The notes: generated from the letters alone by a model not told the origin. A DNA stretch of 26,764 nucleotides from Planctomycetota bacterium (GCA_026386995.1 JAPLMO010000280.1:1-26764), one strand, 5' to 3'; positions 9,635 to 16,681 are shown, counted from the stretch's first letter. Translations and numbers: made by a program.

Positions 9635-10123
9635 ATGAGGACGTTTCAGCGAGTTGCGCGGCACATACGACCGGTCATCGCCTTGCCGCTGCTGGCGGGG
9701 CTGGGCCTCGTTGGCCTGCTGGTTCTGTCGCAGGGGTGCGGACCCACCAAGACGTTCCCGATGGACACGACGTTCGTGAACCCGGTCTTGCCGGACGTGC
9801 CGGTTCCGACGGGCACGAAGTTCAACACGAACGAGTCGTACCAGCGTCTGACCGCCGGCGCCCGCGACGTGCGGCACTACTACGAGGTCGACTGGCCGCT
9901 GCGCGACGTCTCGGCGTTCTACCGCAAGCACATGCCGGAGTTCGGCTGGGCCATGAAGGAAGACAACCTGAGCAACGGCCGGCAGCGGTTTATGTTTTCC
10001 AAGGGCAACGATATCTGCTACGTCAGCATCTGGGACAGTTGGGGCGTGAAACTCCTGGTCCAGGTCATACCGACGGGCGTTAAGTCCAATGAGCCTGTCG
10101 GCCGGGCCGCTCTTCCGAAATAG
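9635..10123 (+). CDS. Small predicted lipoprotein of unknown function
   Basis: The product has 162 residues. ATG 9635 is preceded by GGAGGG with 6-nt spacing; the open frame extends further upstream only through the repeat element. Residues 1-35 form a lipoprotein signal: a basic start (MRTFQRVARHIR), a hydrophobic stretch, and lipobox LSQGC with Cys35 as the acylation site. The mature part has one compact region, with DVSAFYRKHMPEFGW and a later RFMFSKGNDICYVSI. It looks like a small alpha/beta domain seen in other exported proteins, but I cannot name the family. It is followed 8 bp later by the TPR gene, so the two are probably co-transcribed. It is expected in the cell envelope, anchored by lipid. 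Confidence 0.75.
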   Translation: MRTFQRVARHIRPVIALPLLAGLGLVGLLVLSQGCGPTKTFPMDTTFVNPVLPDVPVPTGTKFNTNESYQRLTAGARDVRHYYEVDWPLRDVSAFYRKHMPEFGWAMKEDNLSNGRQRFMFSKGNDICYVSIWDSWGVKLLVQVIPTGVKSNEPVGRAALPK

Positions 10124-10131
10124 CAGGGACA

Positions 10132-10866
10132 ATGAAAAGCAAACATAAACACGAGTTGCAGACCAATGAACTGGCTGACGCGCTCGGGCGCATGATCGAA
10201 TGGGGCAAGCCGCACGCGCGCCTTTTCGGCTACGGCGCCGTCGCGGTGCTCGCCCTCATCATTGTGCTTATCGTGTTGCCGGCGATCAGGGGCGCCGGCG
10301 GGGGGCACAACCCGGCTGACGAGGCGTTCGCCCAGGCCCTGATTTCCGGGCAGGTCCAGGACGCCCGCAATTTCCTGACGGATTACCCGAAGGCCGAGCA
10401 GGTCCCTGTCGCCCGCTTGATCCTGGCGGACCGCCTGCTGGCGGACGTGGTGCGCGGCACGCTGACGGCACCGGGCGAGGACCCCAAGGCCAAGGCCGCC
10501 AAACTCCTGGCCGAGGCAAAAGACCTGTACACGCAAGTCGCCCAGGCGTCGCCCGAGCGCGAGCCGCTGGCCAGGGCGGGGCTGGCGCTGATCGTGATCC
10601 AGGAAGGCGACATCGACAAGGGCCTTCTGGCCCTCAAAGAGGTGGCCGAGAAGTGGCCGCAGTCGCTCGGCGCCCAAAAGGCCAGGGCCAACATCGAGGC
10701 GCTCGCGAACTACAAGCCCATCGAATTCTCCAACGAGCCGCTGGAGGAATCGAAGCCACCGGAAGCCAAGCCGGCCGAAGTGAAGCCGGCAGAGGCCGCA
10801 CCGGCCGAGGCGCCCAAGCCGGCGCCTGCGGCAAAGGATAAACCGGCCGTCGAGCCGAAAGGCTAG
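10132..10866 (+). CDS. Single-pass membrane protein with TPR-like repeats and Ala/Pro/Lys-rich tail
   Basis: The product has 244 residues. ATG 10132 follows GGGAC with close spacing. It has a cytoplasmic N-terminus (KHKHELQTNELADALGRMI), one membrane helix at about residues 32-52, and then a helical region (about 60-200) with tetratricopeptide-like periodicity (AKAAKLLAEAKDLYTQVAQ, LARAGLALIVIQEGDIDKG). The last 40 residues are a low-complexity tail of PAE/KPA units. The architecture resembles YfgM-like (TPR_21) proteins that assist the secretion machinery, although this is a resemblance of layout and not a firm assignment. It shares a transcription unit with the upstream lipoprotein and is followed by a double-hairpin repeat. 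Confidence 0.75.
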   Translation: MKSKHKHELQTNELADALGRMIEWGKPHARLFGYGAVAVLALIIVLIVLPAIRGAGGGHNPADEAFAQALISGQVQDARNFLTDYPKAEQVPVARLILADRLLADVVRGTLTAPGEDPKAKAAKLLAEAKDLYTQVAQASPEREPLARAGLALIVIQEGDIDKGLLALKEVAEKWPQSLGAQKARANIEALANYKPIEFSNEPLEESKPPEAKPAEVKPAEAAPAEAPKPAPAAKDKPAVEPKG

Positions 10867-10889
10867 CAGTCTGTCACAATTGAACCTGC

Positions 10890-10970
10890 GGGTGCCACGG
10901 CTGCGCAGTTTGCAGCCGTGCGCCGTGGCCAGCGGCGGCACGGTTGCTGAACGGCGCAACCGTGGCACCC
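10890..10970. repeat. Double-hairpin intergenic repeat (GGGTGCCACGG ends)
   Basis: Outer arms GGGTGCCACGG (10890-10900) and CCGTGGCACCC (10960-10970) enclose two hairpins. The first uses CACGGCTGC/GCAGCCGTG and the second CACGGTTG/CAACCGTG. It has the same two-hairpin plan as the elements at 11642, 18627, 20861 and 24509 but different inner sequence. It lies between the TPR gene and the corrinoid gene and may act as a partial terminator. Confidence 0.75.
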
Positions 10971-11009
10971 GGCTTGAAAGGCGCACAGCGAGAAACCAAG
11001 GAGTAACGG

Positions 11010-11642
11010 ATGGCAGACCTGAAAGCGATGGCAGCAGCCGTGGAAGCCGGGGACCGCGAGGCGTCCGTGCGCCTGGTTAAAGAGGCGCTGGCCGAGAAAC
11101 TGCCACCCGAGAAGATCCTGAACGAAGGCCTCATCGCCGCCATGAGCAGCGTCGGCCAGAAGTTCACACGCAACGAAATCTTCATCCCCGAGATGCTCAT
11201 CGCCGCCCGCGCCATGTCGGCCGCCTTGCAGATTCTCGAACCTGTTCTCGTCAAGACGGGCGTCAAGCCGCGCGGCAAGGTCGTCATCGGCACCGTCAAG
11301 CAGGACCTGCACGACATCGGCAAGAACCTTGTCGCCATGATGCTTAAAGGGGGCGGGTTCCAGGTGACCGACCTGGGCGTCGACGTGTCGCCCGAGAAAT
11401 TCGTCGCCGCCGCCAGGGAGCAGGGGGCCCAGGTTGTGGCCCTCTCGGCCCTGCTGACGACGACGATGCCGAACATGAGAGAAGTCGTCAAACAGTTGAA
11501 GGCCGCCGGCCTGAAGGCCAAGGTGATGATCGGCGGGGCGCCCGTTACGCAGACGTTCGCCGACGAGATCGGCGCCGATGGCTACTCCCCCGACGCCGGC
11601 AGCGCCGTCGACCTGGCCACCAGCCTCATCGGGGCCCAGTAG
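11010..11642 (+). CDS. Corrinoid (vitamin B12-binding) protein of a methyltransferase system
   Basis: The product has 210 residues, and AAGGAG sits 6 nt before ATG 11010. The N-terminal helical cap (about 1-85) is of the methionine-synthase B12-binding type. The Rossmann-like cobalamin domain (about 88-208) has the signature DLHDIGKN with the axial cobalt ligand His101, then the SALLTTT segment (about 146-152) and GGAPV (175-179). Length and order match the stand-alone corrinoid proteins (MtbC/MttC/MtaC-like) that carry a methyl group between a substrate-specific methyltransferase and a tetrahydrofolate or coenzyme M acceptor enzyme. Neither partner enzyme is encoded in this window, so the substrate cannot be named. 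The stop codon overlaps the first base of a double-hairpin repeat. Confidence 0.9.
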   Translation: MADLKAMAAAVEAGDREASVRLVKEALAEKLPPEKILNEGLIAAMSSVGQKFTRNEIFIPEMLIAARAMSAALQILEPVLVKTGVKPRGKVVIGTVKQDLHDIGKNLVAMMLKGGGFQVTDLGVDVSPEKFVAAAREQGAQVVALSALLTTTMPNMREVVKQLKAAGLKAKVMIGGAPVTQTFADEIGADGYSPDAGSAVDLATSLIGAQ

Positions 11643-11737
11643 GGTGGCATGGTCACGCTGTTGCGTGACCATGCGGCAATGACGGGCCAGGCGCCGTTCG
11701 GGGCACATGGTCACGCAACAGCGTGACCATGCCACCC
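11642..11737. repeat. Double-hairpin repeat at the 3' end of the corrinoid gene
   Basis: Outer arms GGGTGGCATGGTCACGC and GCGTGACCATGCCACCC bound the element. Each outer arm also pairs locally, forming two hairpins with TGTT and AACA loops separated by about 30 nt. The element starts on the last base of the corrinoid stop codon (TAG, 11640-11642). It shares the plan of the other GGGTGGCA elements but has GGTCACGC in place of CCCACGC. Confidence 0.8.
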
Positions 11738-11770
11738 AACATGCTAATATGGAACTGCTGGTTTGCGGTT

Positions 11771-11798
11771 GCGCGGCGGGTCTCCTGACCCGCCGCGC
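11771..11798. repeat. Perfect 12-bp hairpin GCGCGGCGGGTC / GACCCGCCGCGC
   Basis: The arms 11771-11782 and 11787-11798 are perfectly complementary around a TCCT loop. The plan (12-bp stem, 4-nt loop, GCGCGG outer end) is the same as at 24639-24666. It may end transcription from the corrinoid gene, although no U-run follows. Confidence 0.65.
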
Positions 11799-11835
11799 TC
11801 ATAGGCCGACCCTGTCTCCGGCGCGTGCGTCACAT

Positions 11836-11896
11836 AGGCCGGGGCAACGCCCCGGCTTACTTTCTGTTGAACGTTGCCGGGGCGTTGCCCCGGCCT
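11836..11896. repeat. Inverted repeat of 21 bp upstream of the pseudouridine synthase gene
   Basis: AGGCCGGGGCAACGCCCCGGC (split here for reading as AGGCCGGGGC and AACGCCCCGGC, 11836-11856) is repeated inverted at 11876-11896. Each arm is itself nearly self-complementary (GCCGGGGC/GCCCCGGC). It ends 16 bp before the start of the next gene, so its folding could affect translation. Confidence 0.7.
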
Positions 11897-11912
11897 ACAT
11901 AATGATCGCACA

Positions 11913-12944
11913 ATGACAAAACATGATCTTCCCGAAGGCTCGCTCTCTCCCGATGCGCTGCCCGAGCGCGATCTGGCGACCTACGAGATCGAACTCCAGA
12001 CCGATCCGACCGTCGCCCGCCTCGACCTCTTCCTGGTCAACCGCTGGCCCTCGCACAGCCGCACCGTCTACCAGAAACTCATCAAGGACGGCCGCGTCCT
12101 GGTGAACGACGAGCCCGCCACGAAGTCCTCCACCGAGGTCCACAAGGGCGACCGCATCTTCGTCACGCTCTACAAGCGCCAGCCGCTCGGCATCATTCCC
12201 GAACCGATCCCCATTGCCGTCCTCTACGAGGACGAAGACATGGTGGTCGTCAACAAGGCCCCCGGGATCATCGTGCACCCCGCGCGCGGCAACCCGCACG
12301 GCACGCTTGTCAACGCGGTCGCGTACCATGCCGAGAGCCTTTCGAAGGTGGGCGGCCCGTGGCGGCCGGGCGTCGTCCACCGGCTGGACCGCAACACCTC
12401 CGGCGTCATCGTCTTCGCCAAAAACGACACGGCCCACATGCGCCTGGCCCGCCAGTGGGAAGATCGTACCGTCGAGAAAGAGTACGTCGCGATCGTCGAG
12501 GGCGTGCCCGAACTCGACGCCGACGTTATCAGCGAGCCCCTGGGTAAGGACCGCCGCATCCGCGACCGCTACGCCGTTCGGCACGACGGCACCGGCCGCG
12601 AGGCCCACAGCCACTACGAGGTCTCCGAGACGTTCGACGGCTTCGCCGTGCTGCACGTCTGGCCGCGCACCGGCCGCACGCACCAGATCCGCGTCCACCT
12701 GGCGCACATCGGCCACAAGGTCGTCGCCGACCGCCAGTACGGCAGCCGCGACAAGGTGATGCTCCAGGAGATCGCGCGCGGCCGGGCCGACCATGATGAG
12801 GTGCTCCTGGAGCGACAGGCGTTGCATGCGGCCAGTCTGACGCTCCAGCACCCCAGTTCGCGCGAGCCGCTGCACTTCGAGGCCCCGCTGCCCGAAGACA
12901 TGTCGAAGTTGCTCGCCGCCCTCCGCCAGTGGCGGCGGAAGTAA
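11913..12944 (+). CDS. rluD: RluA/RluD-family 23S rRNA pseudouridine synthase
   Basis: The product has 343 residues from ATG 11913; an earlier in-frame start at 11874 would translate the inverted repeat and adds nothing conserved. Domains: an S4 RNA-binding domain at about residues 34-90 (RLDLFLVNRWPSHSRT, LVNDEP), then the synthase domain. The catalytic aspartate is D159 in HRLDRNTSG, and GRTHQIRVHL and ADRQYG are the later family motifs. The enzyme isomerises uridine to pseudouridine in RNA. The RluD-type layout suggests helix 69 of 23S rRNA, but RluA-family paralogues cannot be separated by eye. The ribosome binding site is weak. It converges with the HD-GYP gene across the inverted repeat at 12948-13064. 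Confidence 0.92.
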   Translation: MTKHDLPEGSLSPDALPERDLATYEIELQTDPTVARLDLFLVNRWPSHSRTVYQKLIKDGRVLVNDEPATKSSTEVHKGDRIFVTLYKRQPLGIIPEPIPIAVLYEDEDMVVVNKAPGIIVHPARGNPHGTLVNAVAYHAESLSKVGGPWRPGVVHRLDRNTSGVIVFAKNDTAHMRLARQWEDRTVEKEYVAIVEGVPELDADVISEPLGKDRRIRDRYAVRHDGTGREAHSHYEVSETFDGFAVLHVWPRTGRTHQIRVHLAHIGHKVVADRQYGSRDKVMLQEIARGRADHDEVLLERQALHAASLTLQHPSSREPLHFEAPLPEDMSKLLAALRQWRRK

Positions 12945-12947
12945 AGG

Positions 12948-13064
12948 AAGTTTCAAGTTTCAGGTTTCAGGTTTCAAGTTAACGGAAACGGCCGCGCTGC
13001 CGGAGAGCGCCGCCGTTTCTGTTCATCCTTTAACTTGAAACTTGAAACCTGAAACTTGAAACTT
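12948..13064. terminator. 35-bp inverted repeat between converging genes (bidirectional terminator candidate)
   Basis: Arms 12948-12982 and 13030-13064 are complementary at 34 of 35 positions and are made of AAGTTTCAAGTTTCAGG-type units. An inner stem AAACGGC/GCCGTTT lies between them. The element starts 3 bp after the rluD stop and ends 4 bp before the HD-GYP stop, so it exactly fills the gap between two converging genes. Such GTTTCAAG repeats are widely dispersed in bacterial genomes. Confidence 0.75.
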
Positions 13065-13068
13065 TTGT

Positions 13069-14247
13069 CTAGTCGCCCTGGAGTCCGTAAACCTTGCTTA
13101 CGTCGTCCAGCGTCGCCATCATCGCGTCGACGACCCGCGGGTCGAAGTGTTTGCCGCGCTCGCCGCAGATGATCTCCAGGACCTTGCTCAGGGGGAAGGC
13201 CGCCTTGTAAATGCGTTTGGAGGCTAGGGCGTCGAAGACGTCGGCCAGGCCGACGATGCGGCCGGAGATCGGAATGGCCTCGCCCGCCAGCCGGCCGGGG
13301 TACCCCTGGCCGTTCCATCGCTCGTGGTGCGTAAGGGCGACCTCGCGGGCGGCCGCCAGGAGATCGTTGGTCGAGCGGCCGAGGATCTCGGCACCGATCT
13401 CGGGGTGCCGCTCCATGACCGCGCGTTCCTCGGGCGTCAGTGGGCCGGGTTTCTGGAGGACCGCATCGGGGATGCCGATCTTGCCGATGTCGTGCATCGG
13501 GCTGGCGGCCCTGATGAGTTCGACCTCGAGGTCCGAAAGGCCCATCGCCCGGGCAACGAGGGCCGAGGTCCCGGCCATCCGCCGAATATGGTCGTACGTG
13601 CAACTGTCGCGGAATTCCACCGCCACCGACAGACGCAGAATCGTGTCCAGGTGGGCCTGCTTCAGGCGCTCCTGGAGGAGTATGTTGTGGATCGCCAGCG
13701 CCGCCATCGAGGCCAGCGACTGGATGACGCTGTCGTCGGCGCTCGGGAACGCCGTCACCTCGCCGCGCCCGTCCAGGCGGTTGAACAGTTGCAGGACGCC
13801 CACGATCTCGTCGTCGGGGCCCCACAGGGGGGTGGCCAGGATCGACTGCGTGCGATAGCCGGTGGAGGTGTCGAAGTCGCGGTTGAAGTGGTACGGGGCG
13901 TCGGCCGCCAGGGCGTAGGCGTCGGCGATGTTGATCGCCTGGCCGCTGGAGGCCGCGTAACCGGCGAGCGAGTCGGCCGAGGCCGGCATCTCGTGGTCCA
14001 GAAAGACCTCGGTGATCTGCGTCAGGGGGACCTTGTCGTTCTGGGCCGAGACGAACCGCAGCCGGCCATCCTTCAGGAGGTACAGGCTGCCGGCCTCGGC
14101 CCCCGCCAGCCGCCGGGCCTCCAGGAGAATCAGGTCGAGCACCTTGCGGCGGTCGGCCTTGTCGGCCAGGTGCGTGCCCACCTCGACGAGGCTGCGGAGG
14201 GCCTCCTCGGTGGGGCGCGGCGTATTGACGTCGTGCGACCGGGTCAT
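13069..14247 (-). CDS. GAF and HD-GYP domain protein, predicted cyclic-di-GMP phosphodiesterase
   Basis: The product has 392 residues from ATG 14247; an in-frame TTG at 14298 would add 17 residues without family character. A GAF sensor domain spans about 30-195 (AGSLYLLKDG, SILATPLWGPDDEIVGVLQL). The HD-GYP domain spans about 200-385. Metal-binding residues are present: HD at 252-253 in MHDIGKIGIP, HHERWNGQGYP with G315-Y316-P317, and GLADVFDALAS. Family knowledge: HD-GYP proteins hydrolyse cyclic di-GMP and so favour motility over biofilm. Here activity would be controlled by a small molecule or signal bound by GAF. The protein is soluble with no membrane segment, and no receiver domain is attached. 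Confidence 0.9.
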   Translation of the reverse strand: MTRSHDVNTPRPTEEALRSLVEVGTHLADKADRRKVLDLILLEARRLAGAEAGSLYLLKDGRLRFVSAQNDKVPLTQITEVFLDHEMPASADSLAGYAASSGQAINIADAYALAADAPYHFNRDFDTSTGYRTQSILATPLWGPDDEIVGVLQLFNRLDGRGEVTAFPSADDSVIQSLASMAALAIHNILLQERLKQAHLDTILRLSVAVEFRDSCTYDHIRRMAGTSALVARAMGLSDLEVELIRAASPMHDIGKIGIPDAVLQKPGPLTPEERAVMERHPEIGAEILGRSTNDLLAAAREVALTHHERWNGQGYPGRLAGEAIPISGRIVGLADVFDALASKRIYKAAFPLSKVLEIICGERGKHFDPRVVDAMMATLDDVSKVYGLQGD

Positions 14248-14455
14248 GGCGTCTATTATGCCCCCGCCGAGGCCGCTACGCCAGAGGGAACGTGCCAAAG
14301 GGGGGGCTAAAGTTTCGGATTCCGAGTTTTGCCGGCCGCCGACCGGGGGCCTTGGATAGCCGCACTTAAAGTAGCGAAATGTATCGCGTTCACTTTAGTA
14401 TACACCGAAGGGCAAAAACGGGCACTTTTCGCGCCGCGAAGGCCCGAAAACCCCC

Positions 14456-14471
14456 TTGGCGCTAGCGCCAA
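14456..14471. repeat. Perfect 16-bp palindrome TTGGCGCTAGCGCCAA
   Basis: The sequence is self-complementary without a loop and is flanked by CCCCC on the left and a GGGGGG run about 10 nt to the right. A dimeric protein-binding site is possible, but no neighbouring regulator is visible. Confidence 0.6.
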
Positions 14472-14510
14472 TGCGGTTTGGGGGGTCGTTTGGTAAGATG
14501 GGCAAGACGA

Positions 14511-14568
14511 AACTTGATCCCGTTTTCACACTTCTTACGCGCTTTTGATCGGAACTTGATACCGTTTT
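14511..14568 (+). repeat. Direct repeat AACTTGAT(C/A)CCGTTTT, two copies
   Basis: The copies lie at 14511-14526 and 14553-14568, 42 nt apart start to start, with 15 of 16 identical bases. The spacing equals about four helical turns. No gene begins close downstream, so the role is unclear. Confidence 0.55.
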
Positions 14569-14601
14569 GCACCCGCCGGGCGGTTTTGACCACCTCCGAT
14601 T

Positions 14602-14617
14602 ATATACTATAGTATAT
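14602..14617. repeat. AT-rich perfect palindrome ATATACTATAGTATAT
   Basis: This 16-bp palindrome stands out in GC-rich surroundings. It contains TATACT and TATAGT, so it could also offer -10 elements on both strands. Confidence 0.55.
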
Positions 14618-14668
14618 CCTACCGGGACAGTGGGGATTCCCCGCCGCCCCTTCAGGCGCTCCCAAAAG

Positions 14669-14740
14669 AATCAGGGACAGCGCCAGTCGGTTTCGGCGGG
14701 CCGGGTCGGCGCCCCGGGCGGCTTGGCGCTGTCCCTGATT
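14669..14740. repeat. 72-bp element with perfect 17-bp inverted repeat AATCAGGGACAGCGCCA
   Basis: The arms are 14669-14685 and 14724-14740, with a GC-rich 38-nt centre. Repeats of the AATCAGGGACAG type are, to my knowledge, often found near REP-associated transposases, but no transposase is in this window. Confidence 0.7.
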
Positions 14741-15039
14741 TAGGGCGGTTCGCCCCCCAACCGGCGGTATACCATGGCCGTGCCACGCACAGCGAGGTTG
14801 GATTTGGGTTCCGCGACCGGAGACTGCCATTTTGGCAGGCGTACTTGAGGCATGAGGTCGGGAATCGGCCAACGGCGGGGGCATTTGGTTAGCCGCCCAC
14901 TATAAAGGGCGCGTATTCGAACAACCACGACAGCCCCCCTCGGGAAAGCCCGTGAAGACGTGCCGTCGCGCCGTCGTAGGGGCGGCCCCACGTGGCCGCC
15001 CATGCCGTCGGGCGCCAGGCCGAGGCGAGCAGGAATCCT

Positions 15040-15120
15040 GTAAAAGTAATCTTCATTGGGTCACCCCCGGACTGCGGGGCGCGGCAACGGGCGGCAATGA
15101 CGTAAAAGTAAAGTTCATTG
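15040..15120 (+). repeat. Direct repeat GTAAAAGTAA-nn-TTCATTG, two copies
   Basis: The copies at 15040-15058 and 15102-15120 match at 17 of 19 positions with a 62-nt period. The purine-rich, AT-rich sequence contrasts with the GC-rich spacer. Confidence 0.5.
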
Positions 15121-15154
15121 CATCCTCTTAGGGATGGCCGGGCACAGACGTGCT

Positions 15155-15853
15155 TTCGTCGCTCCGAAAAATCTCCTTCGCCCCAACGGGGCGGCGGATT
15201 GTAGCCACCCTGGCACGGCAGGCGTGCCGTGGCCTGACGGCGGGTGAAGCGACGGCGATTTCGGCGTCGCGCAACCCGTGGGAGAGTTCGTGTTTCAACA
15301 CATCCGCCTCTCCCTCATCCGCTTTCCACGGGTTCCGCGTCGGGCCACCGTGCGGCCGCGCCGCTCCACCCGTGGGAAGTTGTGGATTCGTCGGACCCGC
15401 CCCAGCGGGGCGGTGGAATGTAGCCACGGGTGGAGCGACGCCGCTTTCGGCGTCGCGCAACCCGTGGAGAGTTCGTGTTTCAACACATCCGCCCCGACGG
15501 GGCGGGGGAATCTGATGGGACGCGCGGGGGAGCACTCGAACACATTCCGCTCTTCACTCCGCGCCGTGGGCGCGGGGTCCTTTCGACACTCCAAGAAACT
15601 CCTTCGCCCCTCTGGGGCGAAAAATGTAGGGTGGGTGCTATGCACCCACGCGGAGTTCGTGCGGCTTGTTCGGCCGGCATCGTCGGTATGGCCCTTTCGA
15701 CGCTCCGAAACTCTCCTTCGCCCCTCCGGGGCGAAAAAGGAATAAAGGAGGAAGGACTCTTCTCTCTCATCCGCTTTCCACGGGTTCCGCGTCGGGCCGC
15801 CGTGCGGCCGCGCCGCTCCACCCGTGGCTACAGTCCGTCGCCCCGTTGGGGCG
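15155..15853. repeat. 0.7-kb mosaic repeat cluster with six CGCCCC-NNN-GGGGCG hairpins
   Basis: Hairpins CGCCCC-NNN-GGGGCG occur at 15179-15193, 15398-15412, 15490-15504, 15605-15619, 15719-15733 and 15839-15853; the last four are 114-120 bp apart. Longer modules are also repeated. A 47-48 bp unit with GCGTCGCGCAACCCGTGG and GAGTTCGTGTTTCAACACAT lies at 15260-15307 and 15446-15492. A 62-bp unit with CATCCGCTTTCCACGGGTTC lies at 15314-15375 and 15766-15827 with one mismatch. CTTTCGACGCTCC-like units lie at 15153, 15580 and 15693. The many open frames here are repeat translations, not genes. Spacers are unequal and modules are nested, so this is not a CRISPR array. Confidence 0.75.
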
Positions 15854-15898
15854 AAAACGGCGTACACCGGGCCGGGGCGCCGAATCACGCCCCCGACG

Positions 15899-16681
15899 CT
15901 ACTGAACCTCCGGAAGGCCGAAACGGCGCCTGTACTTGTTCAACAAGTCGAGTTTATCGGGTGTCATTGCCTTTCTTCCGTGTTGCCACGCCCGTGGCTT
16001 GCGTTCAGGCATGTTCACAAAGAAGCTGTCTCGCATGACAAGGTCAAGGATGTACTCGATGTCAGGCGGTGGCATTGTGGGGTTAGCTGCCCGTACCTCT
16101 GGGAGGTAGACCAGGGGAAGCAACTTGTACTCAGCGTTGAAGCAAACCACTCTGAATTGTGCGTTGACTGCCTGCGCCAGTTCCTGCAGTTCCTCGAAAG
16201 TGATCGTGGGCAACGGATCGCTTTGTGTATCCAGGAGTGATCGCGGAAGGTGGGCCACAAATCCATCACGCAGGTTCTTCACCCGAGCCACCAAGGTTGC
16301 GTTGGTCTTGTCGAAACTGGTTAATCGAAGTGACGCCTGGAAATCTCTTCGGTAATCTTCCTTCAAGTACTCCTTCAAGATAAGATTCCTGAACTGGCCC
16401 AAGGTGTGCAGGTCCCGACCCCGGTCCGTGATGAGCTTGGAGAGAACAAGGAGTGAACTTTCATAGAGGACACTCCCGATGTGCTCCATAAAATCGCCGC
16501 GACCTCTGGCAATGATGTCCTCCGGGAAATCAATCAAGCGCCGCAAAATGTACAACGACGTGTTCAGACGCGCCAATTCAATCCATATGAGCCTCAAGCC
16601 GCGGGAGTATTCTTCCCACGCGCGTTCATTGAATATTTCCTTTGGGTCCTTGTCGGCCAGATGAGTTTGTTTGCCAGGCAT
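15899..16681 (-). CDS. Predicted HEPN/AbiU2-like protein of unknown function
   Basis: The product has 260 residues from ATG 16681, without a strong binding site. It is soluble and mostly helical. The central region resembles AbiU2-type HEPN proteins: SLLVLSKLITDRGRDLHTL at about 76-94, then VARVKNLRDGFVAHLP at about 132-147. The latter contains an R-x5-H pattern (RDGFVAH) of the kind that forms the RNase active site in HEPN toxins. Family knowledge ties AbiU2 to phage abortive infection. The N-terminal third and the last 60 residues are not recognised. Base composition is visibly richer in A and T than the flanking housekeeping genes, which fits transfer. It lies 120 bp downstream of the methyltransferase remnant on the same strand. 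Confidence 0.65.
   Translation of the reverse strand: MPGKQTHLADKDPKEIFNERAWEEYSRGLRLIWIELARLNTSLYILRRLIDFPEDIIARGRGDFMEHIGSVLYESSLLVLSKLITDRGRDLHTLGQFRNLILKEYLKEDYRRDFQASLRLTSFDKTNATLVARVKNLRDGFVAHLPRSLLDTQSDPLPTITFEELQELAQAVNAQFRVVCFNAEYKLLPLVYLPEVRAANPTMPPPDIEYILDLVMRDSFFVNMPERKPRAWQHGRKAMTPDKLDLLNKYRRRFGLPEVQ

Larger units (their letters stand above)
14248..15127. other. 880 bp without a credible gene; palindrome- and repeat-rich
   Basis: Short open frames here cross palindromes and lack homology or binding sites. The stretch holds a 16-bp palindrome (14456-14471), two direct-repeat pairs (14511/14553 and 15040/15102), an AT-rich 16-bp palindrome (14602-14617) and a 17-bp inverted repeat (14669-14740). 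A TAAAGT/ACTTTA imperfect stem lies near 14370-14400. It looks like a landing area for small repeats between two gene blocks. Confidence 0.6.

Noticed and set aside
10018..11735. Minus-strand frames of 290-322 residues over the TPR and corrinoid genes
   Set aside because: They are antisense to well-supported genes and cross the hairpin repeats.
11895..12956. 353-residue minus-strand frame opposite the pseudouridine synthase
   Set aside because: It is the shadow of a clear RluD-family gene.
14600..14884. 94-residue minus-strand frame
   Set aside because: It runs through the 17-bp inverted repeat and the AT palindrome, with no homology-like features.
15155..15853. CRISPR array
   Set aside because: The repeated units are nested, unequal in length and irregularly spaced, and no cas genes are present.
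15128..16038. Open frames on both strands in the repeat cluster
   Set aside because: They are translations of dispersed repeats; their sequence is explained by the repeated modules and no start has a binding site.
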